This document shows positions 9,185 through 18,181 of a stretch of 64,000 bases of DNA, in pieces. Both the position numbers and the translations under genes were made by a program. Numbering within the stretch: the stretch's first letter is position 1; the number at the start of each line of letters is the position of its first letter. The stretch is from Kluyvera sichuanensis. GTDB taxonomy: Bacteria > Pseudomonadota > Gammaproteobacteria > Enterobacterales > Enterobacteriaceae. The notes beneath the pieces are model-generated. The model worked only from the letters and a program-made list of their open reading frames with translations. It had not been told where the DNA came from and searched no databases. Location of the stretch: contig NZ_JABBJF010000002.1 in NCBI RefSeq assembly GCF_014218705.1, positions 310,001-374,000 on the forward strand, given 5' to 3'.

Positions 9185-9733
9185 TCAGGCGCTCTCCCCG
9201 GCGATCCGCCCTACCATTTTTCGGATGGCGTCGCGATCGAGCGGCTGGCGGTCGGTCACGAAATGCAGCGTCATCCCTTCAATAAAGGCATCCAGCGCGC
9301 GGGCGGTTGCCGGATCGAACCACTGCTCCAGCGTCTGCTGGCTGCGCTGCATCCAGCGTTGCATGACCGCCTTCATCGCGGGCGAACTGCTCGCCAGCGC
9401 ATAGAACTGGTACATCAGGGTCATATTCTTCGGCGTGGTGACCTGGCTGCTGAAGATAAGCTCCGCTACCGCATCACAGGCATCGTGCGGCGTCCCTACA
9501 TCATCAAAAAAGGCGGTGTACTCCAGTGACATCCGTTCGGTAAAGGCGCTGAACGCTTCCCCGAGCAGGGCTTCAATACCGTCAAAATAATAGGTCATCG
9601 AGCCGAGCGGCACGTCGGCGCAGCTGGCGATTTTACGGTGCGTTACCGCGCTAATCCCGTGCGTGGCGATAGTTTCGAGCGTCGCATCCAGGATGCGCTC
9701 CCGGCGCTGCGGGTCATTAGGTCGGCGAGCCAT
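9185..9733 (-). CDS. rcdA: TetR family regulator RcdA (YbjK)
   Basis: A 182-aa TetR-type repressor/activator. The start at 9733 follows AGAGGAGAATT and gives [15 protein letters not shown], matching E. coli YbjK. The helix-turn-helix is around residues 25-50 ([25 protein letters not shown]). The carboxyl half has the YbjK features [35 protein letters not shown]. In E. coli RcdA activates csgD and other biofilm and stress genes. It is divergent from ybjJ, as in E. coli. Confidence 0.9.
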   Translation of the reverse strand: MARRPNDPQRRERILDATLETIATHGISAVTHRKIASCADVPLGSMTYYFDGIEALLGEAFSAFTERMSLEYTAFFDDVGTPHDACDAVAELIFSSQVTTPKNMTLMYQFYALASSSPAMKAVMQRWMQRSQQTLEQWFDPATARALDAFIEGMTLHFVTDRQPLDRDAIRKMVGRIAGESA

Positions 9734-9814
9734 AATTCTCCTCTTTCTGGTTATGTACAAATGTACACAAGCTTGTTAGTGTTGTCTGCACACTTTCCGA
9801 CCTGACGCGAATGG

Positions 9815-11017
9815 ATGACAACGTTAACCTCCCGTAAAGCCCTGCAGTTACGCATGTGGGCGCTCTTTATGTTCTTCTTTTTACCCGGTTTACTCATGGC
9901 CTCCTGGGCTACGCGAACCCCGGCAATCCGCGATATTTTATCGGTTTCAACGGCTGAGATGGGCATCGTGCTGTTTGGCCTGTCGATTGGTTCGATGAGC
10001 GGCATCCTTTGTTCCGCGTTTCTGGTGAAACGATTCGGGACCCGTAAGGTCATCCGTACCACCATGTCGTGCGCCGTCTTTGGCATGATGATTTTAAGCC
10101 TCGCGCTGCACTTTGGCTCCGCGTGGATTTTCGCCTTCGGGTTGGCTATTTTCGGTGCTAGCTTCGGTTCCGCCGAAGTGGCCATCAACGTCGAAGGCGC
10201 AGCAGTTGAGCGTGAGATGAAAAAAACCGTGCTGCCGATGATGCACGGCTTTTATAGCTTCGGAACGTTAGTGGGCGCGGGCGTTGGTATGGCGGTCACC
10301 GCGTTTGGCTTACCGGCGATGTGGCACATCTTCGTGGCGGCTCTGATAGGCATTGCGCCAATCGCTATCGCCATTAAAGCCATTCCGGAAGGCACTGGCA
10401 AAAACGCGGCGGAAGATGCGCACCATCAGGAAAAAGGCGTGCCGTTCTGGCGCGACATGCAGCTGATGCTGATTGGCGTGGTGGTGCTGGCGATGGCCTT
10501 TGCCGAAGGCTCCGCCAACGACTGGCTGCCGCTGCTGATGGTTGACGGCCACGGCTTTAGCCCAACCTCCGGCTCGCTGATTTACGCTGGCTTCACGCTG
10601 GGCATGACGGTCGGGCGCTTTACCGGCGGCTGGTTTATCGACCGCTACAGCCGTGTTACCGTAGTACGCGCCAGCGCGCTGATGGGTGCGCTGGGTATCG
10701 CCCTGATTATCTTTGTCGACAGCGCCTGGGTTGCGGGTGTGTCGGTTATTCTGTGGGGCCTTGGCGCATCGCTTGGCTTCCCGCTGACTATTTCCGCCGC
10801 CAGCGACACCGGCCCGGATGCCCCTACCCGCGTGAGCGTTGTCGCCACCACCGGGTATCTGGCCTTCCTGGTTGGCCCGCCGCTGCTCGGCTTCCTCGGC
10901 GAACATTACGGCCTGCGCAGCGCGATGCTGGCCGTACTGGCGCTGGTTCTTATTGCCGCTCTGGTGGCGAAAGCGGTGGCGAAACCTGAGCCCCGCGTTG
11001 TAATGGAGAGTCATTGA
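9815..11017 (+). CDS. ybjJ: MFS transporter YbjJ
   Basis: A 400-aa major facilitator protein with about 12 membrane helices, matching E. coli YbjJ (402 aa) throughout, for instance [39 protein letters not shown] and [17 protein letters not shown]. The substrate is unknown. An alternative ATG lies four bases upstream in another frame. The stop overlaps the start of ybjI (TGATG), so the two genes are translationally coupled. Confidence 0.92.
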   Translation: MTTLTSRKALQLRMWALFMFFFLPGLLMASWATRTPAIRDILSVSTAEMGIVLFGLSIGSMSGILCSAFLVKRFGTRKVIRTTMSCAVFGMMILSLALHFGSAWIFAFGLAIFGASFGSAEVAINVEGAAVEREMKKTVLPMMHGFYSFGTLVGAGVGMAVTAFGLPAMWHIFVAALIGIAPIAIAIKAIPEGTGKNAAEDAHHQEKGVPFWRDMQLMLIGVVVLAMAFAEGSANDWLPLLMVDGHGFSPTSGSLIYAGFTLGMTVGRFTGGWFIDRYSRVTVVRASALMGALGIALIIFVDSAWVAGVSVILWGLGASLGFPLTISAASDTGPDAPTRVSVVATTGYLAFLVGPPLLGFLGEHYGLRSAMLAVLALVLIAALVAKAVAKPEPRVVMESH

Positions 11018-11829
11018 TGAGCGTTAAACTGATCGCTGTCGACATGGATGGCACGTTCCTGAACGATAAAAAAACCTATAACCGCGAGCGCTTTCAGCAA
11101 CAATATCAGCAGATGAAAGCGCAGCAGATCCACTTTGTGGTCGCCAGCGGCAACCAGTATTACCAGCTGGCATCGTTCTTCCCGGAGATTGTGGATGAAA
11201 TTGCCTTTGTCGCCGAAAACGGCGGCTGGGTGCGCGATGCCGGTGAGGACGTCTATAACTGCGCTATGCCACGTGACCACGTCGATAAAATCGCCGCTTT
11301 CCTGCACACCCGTCCGGAAATTGAGATTATCGTCTGCGGCAAAAAGAGCGCCTACACGCTGAAAAGCTACGACCAAAGCTTCCACGATATTGCCGTACGC
11401 TACTACCACCGTCTGGAACTGGTGGACAATTTCGATAATCTCGATGACACCATTCTGAAGTTCGCGCTGAATATCCCGGACGAGAAAGTGCCGCAAATGC
11501 AGGCGCTGCTCGATGAGAAACTCGGCCATATGCTGACCGCAGTGACCACCGGTCACGGCAGTATTGACCTGATTATACCCGGCGTCCACAAGGCCAACGG
11601 CCTGCGCTTATTGCAGGATCGCTGGGGCGTGAGCGATGATGAAGTCGTGGCCTTTGGCGACAGCGGCAACGATATTGAGATGGTGAAGCAGGCAGGCTAC
11701 GGTTTTGCGATGGCTAACGCCAACGACGCGGTGAAAGCCGTGGCGGGCTATCATGCGCCGCACAACAATGAAGAAGGCGTGCTGGAGATCATTGATAAGG
11801 CGTTGAAGGGCGAAGCGCCGTTTGCTTGA
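11017..11829 (+). CDS. ybjI: HAD-family sugar/flavin-precursor phosphatase YbjI
   Basis: A 270-aa Cof-type HAD phosphatase. Motif I is DMDGTF (9-14), motif II is VASGNQYYQ, and motifs III/IV are KANGLRLL and FGDSGNDIEM. In E. coli YbjI dephosphorylates 5-amino-6-(5-phospho-D-ribitylamino)uracil in riboflavin synthesis and some phosphosugars. The ATG at 11017 overlaps the ybjJ stop. It is a paralogue of ybiV, also in this window. Confidence 0.93.
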   Translation: MSVKLIAVDMDGTFLNDKKTYNRERFQQQYQQMKAQQIHFVVASGNQYYQLASFFPEIVDEIAFVAENGGWVRDAGEDVYNCAMPRDHVDKIAAFLHTRPEIEIIVCGKKSAYTLKSYDQSFHDIAVRYYHRLELVDNFDNLDDTILKFALNIPDEKVPQMQALLDEKLGHMLTAVTTGHGSIDLIIPGVHKANGLRLLQDRWGVSDDEVVAFGDSGNDIEMVKQAGYGFAMANANDAVKAVAGYHAPHNNEEGVLEIIDKALKGEAPFA

Positions 11830-11838
11830 TAGTGCCAA

Positions 11839-11912
11839 CCCCGGAGTCGGTGCTCCGCACCTCGTCCGGGCTACCACACCAGTAGCCCGGCCAAGCGAAG
11901 CGCCGCCGGGGT
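11839..11912. repeat. Pair of REP-like elements (BIME) between ybjI and mdfA
   Basis: Two REP-like palindromic units lie head to head: one at 11839-11874 beginning CCCCGGAGTCGG and ending GTCCGGGCTAC, the other at 11882-11912 beginning GTAGCCCGGCCAAGCGAAGC and ending CGCCGGGGT. The sequence class recurs near 49.05, 50.0 and 56.5 kb in this window. They sit between convergent genes, as REPs usually do. Confidence 0.75.
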
Positions 11913-11915
11913 TAT

Positions 11916-13151
11916 TTACTGCGGTTGCAACCCGCTACCTACCGCTTTATCCCGCAGGAACATCGTCATCAACCCCAGCCACAGCAGGCCGCCCGCCAGG
12001 TTAAACAGGCTGAACAGACCAATTCCGCCCAGCTCATAGCAATGCTTACTGAGCTCAATCCCCACCGTGAAGATCAGCATTTGCAGCATCCCCATCGCCG
12101 CAGAGACCGTGCCTTTACTCATATCGCTGGCGAACAGCGTCAGACGCACCAGCCCGGCGTTGGCAAGGCCAATCCCGAAGGCGTAGAAACTTAAACCAGC
12201 GGTCATCCATAAATAGGCATGGGATGACACCACCGTCGCCGCCGCAGCCAGCACCAGACCAAACATAATCGGGTAGCCACCGGCGATAATCAGCGCACGC
12301 ACCGTACGGCGCGAGGTCAGACGCGCCAGCACCAGGTTACCGAGGATCAGCGCGCCGAAAATAGGCACCTGCAGCAGGCCGTACTCATAGCTGCTGGCAT
12401 GCTCGCCGCTGATGATAATCACCGGTGACTGAGCAATCCACGCCAGCAGCGGCAAGCTGACAAAACCCGTTGCCAGCGCACCCGCAACGAAACGCCCGTT
12501 TTTCAGCACTTCGCGGTAATCACGGCCCAGCGTTTTCAGCGACAGCGTTTCACCGATCCGGGTCGCCGTTTCCGGCATTGATTTAAACAGGCCGACGAAG
12601 GCAATAGCCGACAGCGCGGCGAAGAGCACAAACATCCCTTCCCAGCGCGCCACGTGGATCCACGCCGCGCCCACCAGCGGCCCCAACAGCGGCGCAATCA
12701 GCGCGACGTTCGCCATCAGCGCCGTAATCTTGATACAGGTCGCCTCGTCGAACGACTCCTGGATTGCCGCATAGCCCACCGCGCCGATAAAGCACAGGCT
12801 CACCCCCTGCAAGAAACGCAGGAACGTAAACTGCTCAATATTGCTCACCAGCAACGTGGCAAGACAGGTGACGATAAACCAGATAACGCCGGTTAACATC
12901 ACCGGGCGGCGGCCGATACGGTCCGATAGCGGCCCAAGCAGCCATTGCAGGAACATGCCCCCCGCCAGATACGCGGTCATCGAGGTCGGTACCCACTCGT
13001 TACCCGCGTTAAATTCTTTGACGACAGCAAGCATGCCCGGCTGGATCATATCGTTGCCGATATAGGTGGAAAATTCGTAGAGCACGAGGCAAAGCGGGAA
13101 CAAAATTGCCTTACGCCCTAAGCGTTTCCGGGAAGAAGAGGAAGTATCCAT
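11916..13151 (-). CDS. mdfA: Multidrug efflux MFS transporter MdfA (Cmr)
   Basis: A 411-aa drug/proton antiporter with 12 membrane helices. Start at 13151 ([12 protein letters not shown]) puts the functional residues at their E. coli numbers: Glu26 (LYEFSTY), Asp34 (IGND) and Arg112 (LRFLQG). In-frame upstream codons would extend it by ten residues but begin at TTG. MdfA exports chloramphenicol, fluoroquinolones and lipophilic cations, and gives alkali tolerance in E. coli. Convergent with ybjI, divergent from ybjG. Confidence 0.95.
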   Translation of the reverse strand: MDTSSSSRKRLGRKAILFPLCLVLYEFSTYIGNDMIQPGMLAVVKEFNAGNEWVPTSMTAYLAGGMFLQWLLGPLSDRIGRRPVMLTGVIWFIVTCLATLLVSNIEQFTFLRFLQGVSLCFIGAVGYAAIQESFDEATCIKITALMANVALIAPLLGPLVGAAWIHVARWEGMFVLFAALSAIAFVGLFKSMPETATRIGETLSLKTLGRDYREVLKNGRFVAGALATGFVSLPLLAWIAQSPVIIISGEHASSYEYGLLQVPIFGALILGNLVLARLTSRRTVRALIIAGGYPIMFGLVLAAAATVVSSHAYLWMTAGLSFYAFGIGLANAGLVRLTLFASDMSKGTVSAAMGMLQMLIFTVGIELSKHCYELGGIGLFSLFNLAGGLLWLGLMTMFLRDKAVGSGLQPQ

Positions 13152-13252
13152 GTGGCTCGCATCTATCATAAAAACGCGCAAGTTTAATCAATGCGCAGTA
13201 GTGGTGATAGTTAATTATCACGCAGCTTAACGATTTCGCACAAATTGACGCT

Positions 13253-13286
13253 GTTAAGATTCGCTTAAGGTAGCGAGCGTTATACT
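13253..13286 (+). promoter_or_regulatory. Candidate BasR (PmrA) box and -10 element upstream of ybjG
   Basis: Direct repeat GTTAAG (13253-13258), 5 bases, CTTAAG (13264-13269), matching the PmrA/BasR pattern YTTAAK-N5-YTTAAK with one mismatch. A good -10 hexamer TATACT follows at 13281-13286, so the second repeat lies at the -35 position, the usual arrangement for this activator. ybjG belongs to the BasSR regulon in E. coli as I recall. The ybjG start is about 140 bases downstream. Confidence 0.6.
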
Positions 13287-13423
13287 CTACGCCACTGAGT
13301 GCAGGACCTTAATTTCAGACACTTGTATGCCGATAGCGTGATTCAGACAATACCGCTTTACGGTCCAGGATTGGCTTTTTAAGGTAGCTGTCATAAAACC
13401 GTCATTTGCGAAACCGGAACGTT

Positions 13424-14032
13424 ATGCTGGAAAACCTTAACCACTCGCTGTTTTTGCTGATTAACGCAACCCCAGCGTCCGCCCCCTGGGCAATTTCATT
13501 CGCCACTTTTATTGCTCAGGATCTGATCCTGATCGTTCCCCTGCTCGCCGCGGCGATGTGGCTGTGGGGGGAACGTAAGCAGGTTCAGGCACAGCGCCAT
13601 CTGGTGATTAAAGTCGCGTTAGCCATCGCCGTTAGCCTCTCGCTGTCGTGGATGATTGGTCAACTGTTCCCGCATGAACGCCCGTTTGTGGAGAACATCG
13701 GCCACACCTTCCTGCACCACGCGCCGGATAACTCCTTCCCAAGCGACCACGGCACGGTGATCTTCACCTTTGCGCTGGCCTTCTTGTTCTGGCATCGTCT
13801 GTGGTCTGGCCTGGTGCTGATGGTGGTCGGCGTCGCGATCGCCTGGTCCCGCGTCTACCTCGGCGTGCATTGGCCAATGGATATGCTTGGCGGCTTCCTG
13901 AGCGGCCTTGTCGGCTGCATGGTGTCGCAAATGCTGTGGCAATTTATTGGCGCCACCGTCTACCCGCGCCTGCAGCTGCTGTACCGCGTAATCTTCTCGG
14001 TGCCAATTCGTAAAGGCTGGGTTCGCGAATAA
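13424..14032 (+). CDS. ybjG: Undecaprenyl-diphosphate phosphatase YbjG (PAP2 family)
   Basis: A 202-aa inner-membrane PAP2 phosphatase that recycles undecaprenyl pyrophosphate at the periplasmic face. The start at 13424 gives MLENLNHSLFLLINATP as in E. coli YbjG. Catalytic motifs are HERPFVENIG, NSFPSDHGTV and SRVYLGVHWPMD. Four or five helices are predicted. It is preceded by a BasR-like box. In E. coli ybjG lies beside deoR; here the PTS cluster separates them. Confidence 0.94.
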   Translation: MLENLNHSLFLLINATPASAPWAISFATFIAQDLILIVPLLAAAMWLWGERKQVQAQRHLVIKVALAIAVSLSLSWMIGQLFPHERPFVENIGHTFLHHAPDNSFPSDHGTVIFTFALAFLFWHRLWSGLVLMVVGVAIAWSRVYLGVHWPMDMLGGFLSGLVGCMVSQMLWQFIGATVYPRLQLLYRVIFSVPIRKGWVRE

Positions 14033-14041
14033 GCTCCCGCT

Positions 14042-14061
14042 ACCGCCCAGAAATGGGCGGT
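14042..14061 (+). terminator. Hairpin after ybjG
   Basis: Stem ACCGCCC / GGGCGGT with a 6-base loop, followed by a pyrimidine-rich but not strongly T-rich tail. It probably ends the ybjG transcript. The following gap, to the PTS gene at 14326, holds the CRP-type promoter listed separately. Confidence 0.5.
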
Positions 14062-14182
14062 TCCTGCTACTTTCCGCCAGTGTTGCTTAAATTTTGTGAC
14101 TTTCCTCTCAAACTCTCCGCATTCTCCCTGAATAATTATCATTATTAAAAACAGTCAGATAGCTCACATTCCCTGCTATACA

Positions 14183-14250
14183 AAGTATGACTAACATCAC
14201 AAATTCACAATCAGGTCACTATTTTCAAGAAAAGGTGACATTTTTACTAT
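14183..14250 (+). promoter_or_regulatory. Class I CRP-type promoter of PTS operon 1
   Basis: A CRP-like site TATGA-N6-TCACA (14186-14201, 22-base frame 14183-14204) lies upstream of a weak core promoter TTTTCA (14222-14227), 17 bases, TACTAT (14245-14250). If transcription begins about 5 bases after the -10, the CRP centre is near -61.5, the classical class I position. The 40 bases 14211-14250 match 32 of 40 positions of 21785-21824 in front of PTS operon 2, and the CRP-like site stands at the same distance. Confidence 0.65.
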
Positions 14251-14325
14251 ATTAACCCCTAAGGGATCGGTAAAAGATAGCAGGTGTCTATCCGACCCAC
14301 CCGCGTTATGCCCTCAGGAGTCACC

Positions 14326-15876
14326 ATGGCGAAGGAAATCACCTACCACTGTTTATTAAGCGAGGGGATCCACGCCAGACCCGCTGGGCACATTGCCCGT
14401 CTCTGCAATACCTGGCAGGCCGATATTGCCTGGCAAAATCTACGTACCGGGATTATTGGCAACGCGAAGAATGCACTCTCGCTAGTCGCCACCGATACTT
14501 TACCTGGCGATATCTGCCACATTACGTTGAGTGGGCCGGACTGCCAGAGTGCAGCGGTTGCCCTGGTCACATTGCTCCAGTGCCTGCCAGATTTCAGCAC
14601 CGCTCAGGAATCATCACCCGGACAGCTTCCACGCTGCCTTGAAGAACTGCACCCGCACTTTCTCACCGGTGCTCGTATCTGCGCCGGGATAGCCATCGCA
14701 CCACCGGTCTTTATTTCAGGTGCCAGCTTTGATGCCCTGCTCGTCCAGAGCCCTGATGAATATGAAAGTGCGGAGCACGCGCAGCAGCGCCTGCTGGCCG
14801 CGCTAGAAACGCTGGGGCAGACCAAAGAAATCGACCTGCAGCGCACGATGGGCATCGAACACGACCTGCTGGAAGCGCATCAGACGTTGATTACCGATAG
14901 CGAGTTTCAGGCCAGCATCAGCGATTACCTCCATCGGGGAATGAACGTCTGGTCTGCCGTTATCCATGCCTCTATGGATTTTAGCGCCCTGCTGGCACGC
15001 TCGCCGAGCCGCTACATTCAGCAGCGCACGCTGGATATTCTTGATATCGCCACGCAAATTCTGCAGGTCCTCTACCCGGACCATCCGCTGCTGCAGCCTG
15101 CACCTTCGCTCACTCAGCCAAGCCTGGTGTTTGCCAACGCGCTCACCCCAAGCCTGCTGATGTCGATGGAACGAAAAAATCTGGCAGGCCTGGTACTTTC
15201 CAACACGGGAAAAAGTTCACATACCGCGATCCTCGCCCGAGCGCTGGATATCCCTACGCTGGCGGATATCGATATCGGCCCTGACGCACTTTCCCAGCAG
15301 TCACTGCTGATACTCGACAGCGAGCACGGCATTCTGCTTACCGAAGTCGATCATAAAATCGAACGATATTTCCGTCTCGAAATGGCAGTACAGGCGCAAA
15401 AGCGGCAGCAAATTGCCGTCAGTCTTGGAGAATGGCCTTTATTAAAGCCGGAATTGATCCAGTGGGATCTGGACGCCGAGGATAAAAACGAAACGATCAA
15501 AAGCATGGTCGATAACCTCTGGCTACACCAGCGTACGGATTCCCGCGACCAGCTTTGCCATGACATCTGGGCACGAGAAACCCCTTTCCCCACCGTGGTT
15601 GGTGCAGGCTTTGCCATTCCGCACGCACGAACTGCGGCAGTAGAGCATTCCACCATAAGCATCGCTCGCTTACGTCAGCCGATTACCTGGGGCGGCGTAC
15701 AGGTGGATACCGTTTTTATGCTCTCCATCAGCGCGATTGCGGCGGAAAACGAGCATATGCGCTATTTCTCAAGCCTTGCCCGACTGTTGATGAACGACGA
15801 GTTTGTCAGCAAAGCCAAAGCTGCCACCACCCCTATTGCGTTGTACCACCTGGTTTTCAGCGCTTTAACGCGCTGA
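14326..15876 (+). CDS. Multidomain PTS protein: HPr - Enzyme I amino half - EIIA(Fru), without the PEP-binding domain
   Basis: Start at 14326 follows CAGGAGTCACC and gives 516 aa. Residues 1-90 are an HPr domain (GIHARPAGH, His16). Residues about 115-350 are the Enzyme I amino-terminal half with the phosphohistidine swivel motif GKSSHTAILARAL (His299). Residues about 375-516 are an EIIA of the fructose/mannitol type (GAGFAIPHAR, His433). The paralogue at 21926 has about 320 extra residues here: the PEP-binding barrel with its catalytic Cys. This protein therefore cannot take phosphate from PEP by the known mechanism, but keeps all three relay histidines. It could be fed by phospho-HPr from its paralogue or the housekeeping PTS. 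First gene of the operon with EIIC, AraC and EIIB. Confidence 0.85.
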   Translation: MAKEITYHCLLSEGIHARPAGHIARLCNTWQADIAWQNLRTGIIGNAKNALSLVATDTLPGDICHITLSGPDCQSAAVALVTLLQCLPDFSTAQESSPGQLPRCLEELHPHFLTGARICAGIAIAPPVFISGASFDALLVQSPDEYESAEHAQQRLLAALETLGQTKEIDLQRTMGIEHDLLEAHQTLITDSEFQASISDYLHRGMNVWSAVIHASMDFSALLARSPSRYIQQRTLDILDIATQILQVLYPDHPLLQPAPSLTQPSLVFANALTPSLLMSMERKNLAGLVLSNTGKSSHTAILARALDIPTLADIDIGPDALSQQSLLILDSEHGILLTEVDHKIERYFRLEMAVQAQKRQQIAVSLGEWPLLKPELIQWDLDAEDKNETIKSMVDNLWLHQRTDSRDQLCHDIWARETPFPTVVGAGFAIPHARTAAVEHSTISIARLRQPITWGGVQVDTVFMLSISAIAAENEHMRYFSSLARLLMNDEFVSKAKAATTPIALYHLVFSALTR

Positions 15877-15903
15877 TTCGCCCAACCCAGCAACGAGGCC
15901 GGT

Positions 15904-16929
15904 ATGTTAAAACTCTTAAAAAATACCAAGCGGCATTTCATGACCGGCGTCTCCTATATGGTGCCGTTTGTCGTCGCTGGGGGCGTACTACTGGCGCTGG
16001 CAGTGATGTTCAGCGGCCATGCGGCAGTACCCGAGAGCGGTTTCCTGAAGGCAATGTCGCAAATTGGCATGGCAGGACTGACGCTATTTATCCCGATTCT
16101 GGCCGGATTTATCGCCTGGTCAATGGTTGATAAACCGGGGATTGCTCCGGGTGCCATTGGCGGCCTGATGGCCTATCAGATGGGCGCTGGATTTCTCGGC
16201 GGCATGCTGGCAGGCATTATCGCCGGTCTGGTGGTCTGGGTGCTGCTGGCGATGATCGCACGCCTGAACATTCCCGGTTTTCTGCGTATGGTGCTGCCGA
16301 TTTTTATCATCCCGCTGCTGGGCACCTTCGTCACCGGGATGGCGGTGTATTACATCATCGGTGACCCGATTGCCGGGCTGATGAAGTGGCTGAGTGAATG
16401 GCTTGCCAATATGCAGGGCGTATCATTTATCATCCTCGGCGGCATTCTGGGCTGCATGATTGCCGTCGATATGGGCGGCCCAATGAACAAAACCGCCTTC
16501 TTTTTTGCCGTCGCGCTGATTTCCACTAATCCGCAACTCATGGCCGCCGTAGCCGCCGCCGACTGCACGCCGCCGCTCGGGCTCGCGCTGGCCACCTTTA
16601 TGTTTAAAGGCATCTTCAACGACGTGGAACGCGAAGCCGGTAAACCCGCGATCATCATGGGTTTTATGGGGATTACCGAGGGGGCTATTCCCTTTGCTGC
16701 CGCCGATCCGATCCGCGTGATCCCCGCCATTATGCTGGGCAGCGCCGTGGCGGCGATTTCATCGCTGTGGTTTGGCGCAACCAACGCCGCGCCCTGGGGC
16801 GGGCTGATCGTACTGCCGGTCGTTGGCAACCACTTCGGCTATATCGTTTCGGTGATTGCCGGGACGCTCACCACCGCAATCGCGGTGAAGGTGCTGAAAA
16901 CCGTGGTTAAACCCCAGGACGAGCAATAA
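15904..16929 (+). CDS. PTS fructose-type EIIC membrane component (operon 1)
   Basis: A 341-aa sugar permease of the PTS fructose/mannitol superfamily with eight to ten membrane segments. It begins TGVSYMVPFVVAGGVLLALA, typical of fructose-type EIIC, and carries the conserved DMGGPMNK and GITEGAIPFA motifs that line the sugar site. It stands alone, not fused to EIIB. It lies 27 bases downstream of the HPr-EI(N)-EIIA gene and 11 bases upstream of the AraC gene. The sugar is not predictable from sequence. Confidence 0.9.
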   Translation: MLKLLKNTKRHFMTGVSYMVPFVVAGGVLLALAVMFSGHAAVPESGFLKAMSQIGMAGLTLFIPILAGFIAWSMVDKPGIAPGAIGGLMAYQMGAGFLGGMLAGIIAGLVVWVLLAMIARLNIPGFLRMVLPIFIIPLLGTFVTGMAVYYIIGDPIAGLMKWLSEWLANMQGVSFIILGGILGCMIAVDMGGPMNKTAFFFAVALISTNPQLMAAVAAADCTPPLGLALATFMFKGIFNDVEREAGKPAIIMGFMGITEGAIPFAAADPIRVIPAIMLGSAVAAISSLWFGATNAAPWGGLIVLPVVGNHFGYIVSVIAGTLTTAIAVKVLKTVVKPQDEQ

Positions 16930-16940
16930 GGACGCACACA

Positions 16941-17798
16941 ATGGCCGCATTTATTCAGTCAATTTTGAGCGAGTTCAGCGCCCAAAGCGCTACCAGCGAC
17001 AGCGTGTTGGTCGCCAACGGCGATGCTCAGCCGCCGGTGATGGCCTACCATCTTCACGTGCCGCGTATCGAGCTAACGGTGAAAGGCGCACTCAGTATGC
17101 TGCTGCCAAAGGGCAGTGACCGCATCATTAAGTGCGAGCGTGCCGTCGGCACCATCACCTATATTCCCGCCAACAGCTGGAATGCCCCGCAGTGGGAAAG
17201 CCCGGTTATCTGTATGTCGATTGTTTTCTGGAAGCAGGACGTTGGCTTTAGCATCAGCAACTGGGACGGTGCGCAATTTAAAGAGGTGGAAAAATTTAAC
17301 CTGCAAAACTCCAGCAGTACGGTACGCGACCGACTGCTGGAGCTAGCCGAATCAATGGCGTGGGCGCAGGATAAAACCAGCGAGACCTTCGCTCACATCG
17401 TCTATGCGCTGCTTAACGATCTGCTTTATCAGGTGGCTGAAGGAATGAATAACCCAAGGGGCCCCTTCTCGCTGCTGGACGACATCAAAAGCCATATTGA
17501 TAGCCACTATCATCAGGAAATCAGCCGCGAAAGCGTCGCGGAGGCTTTCAATATTTCCCCCGGTTACCTTTCGCGTCTGTTCTCCCGCGAATCAGACGTC
17601 AAGTTTAACGAGTACCTGAAGCTCGCCCGGATCTCGCGGTCGAAAACGCTGCTGACCAATACCACCCTGAAGATTAATGAGGTCGCAGAGAAGTGCGGTT
17701 TCACCGATACCAACTATTTTTGCAAAGTGTTCCGGGACATTAACGATTGTACGCCGCTTGAGTACCGGCGTAAGAACAAGGGAGCAAACTTATCATGA
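16941..17798 (+). CDS. AraC family transcriptional regulator inside PTS operon 1
   Basis: A 285-aa regulator with a carboxyl-terminal AraC/XylS double helix-turn-helix (about 185-282; ISRESVAEAFNISPGYLSRLFSR... then LKINEVAEKCGFTDTNYFCKVFR and CTPLEYR). The amino half (1-170) is a cupin-like sensor region without a clear ligand signature. It is placed between the EIIC and EIIB genes and its stop overlaps the EIIB start (ATGA). It is the obvious candidate local activator for both PTS operons; the E. coli fry and frw PTS clusters also carry AraC-type genes. Confidence 0.88.
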   Translation: MAAFIQSILSEFSAQSATSDSVLVANGDAQPPVMAYHLHVPRIELTVKGALSMLLPKGSDRIIKCERAVGTITYIPANSWNAPQWESPVICMSIVFWKQDVGFSISNWDGAQFKEVEKFNLQNSSSTVRDRLLELAESMAWAQDKTSETFAHIVYALLNDLLYQVAEGMNNPRGPFSLLDDIKSHIDSHYHQEISRESVAEAFNISPGYLSRLFSRESDVKFNEYLKLARISRSKTLLTNTTLKINEVAEKCGFTDTNYFCKVFRDINDCTPLEYRRKNKGANLS

Positions 17799-18181
17799 CC
17801 CGTACCGCAAAAGATGACGTGCAGCCCTTTTCCAACGACCGCCATCTGCATATCGTGGCGGTCACCGCCTGCGCCACCGGCGTGGCGCATACCTACATGG
17901 CCGCCGAGCAGTTGGAAAAGCTGGCAAAAATCTACCGTTTTTCGATAAAAATCGAGACCCAGGGCGTGCTGGGGCTGAAAAATGAGATCACCGAAAAAGA
18001 CTTACTCGAGGCCGAACTCGCCATCATTGCCTCCGATATCACCATCGATAACCCGACGCGCTTCGACGGTTGCCGTATTCTCAACGTCTGTATCAACTCA
18101 CTGTTGCTCAAGCCTGCCGAGGTTATTTCAGCCATCCGTAAATCGCTGAATCTTCCGCGAGGCAACGTTATCGATCTTTAG
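17795..18181 (+). CDS. PTS fructose-type EIIB component (operon 1)
   Basis: A 128-aa cytoplasmic EIIB that passes phosphate from EIIA to the incoming sugar. The active-site loop is [19 protein letters not shown] with the phosphorylated Cys near residue 26. An amino-terminal extension of about 17 residues precedes the usual EIIB fold. It overlaps the AraC gene by 4 bases at the front and the convergent PHP gene by 14 bases at the back. Confidence 0.9.
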   Translation: MTRTAKDDVQPFSNDRHLHIVAVTACATGVAHTYMAAEQLEKLAKIYRFSIKIETQGVLGLKNEITEKDLLEAELAIIASDITIDNPTRFDGCRILNVCINSLLLKPAEVISAIRKSLNLPRGNVIDL

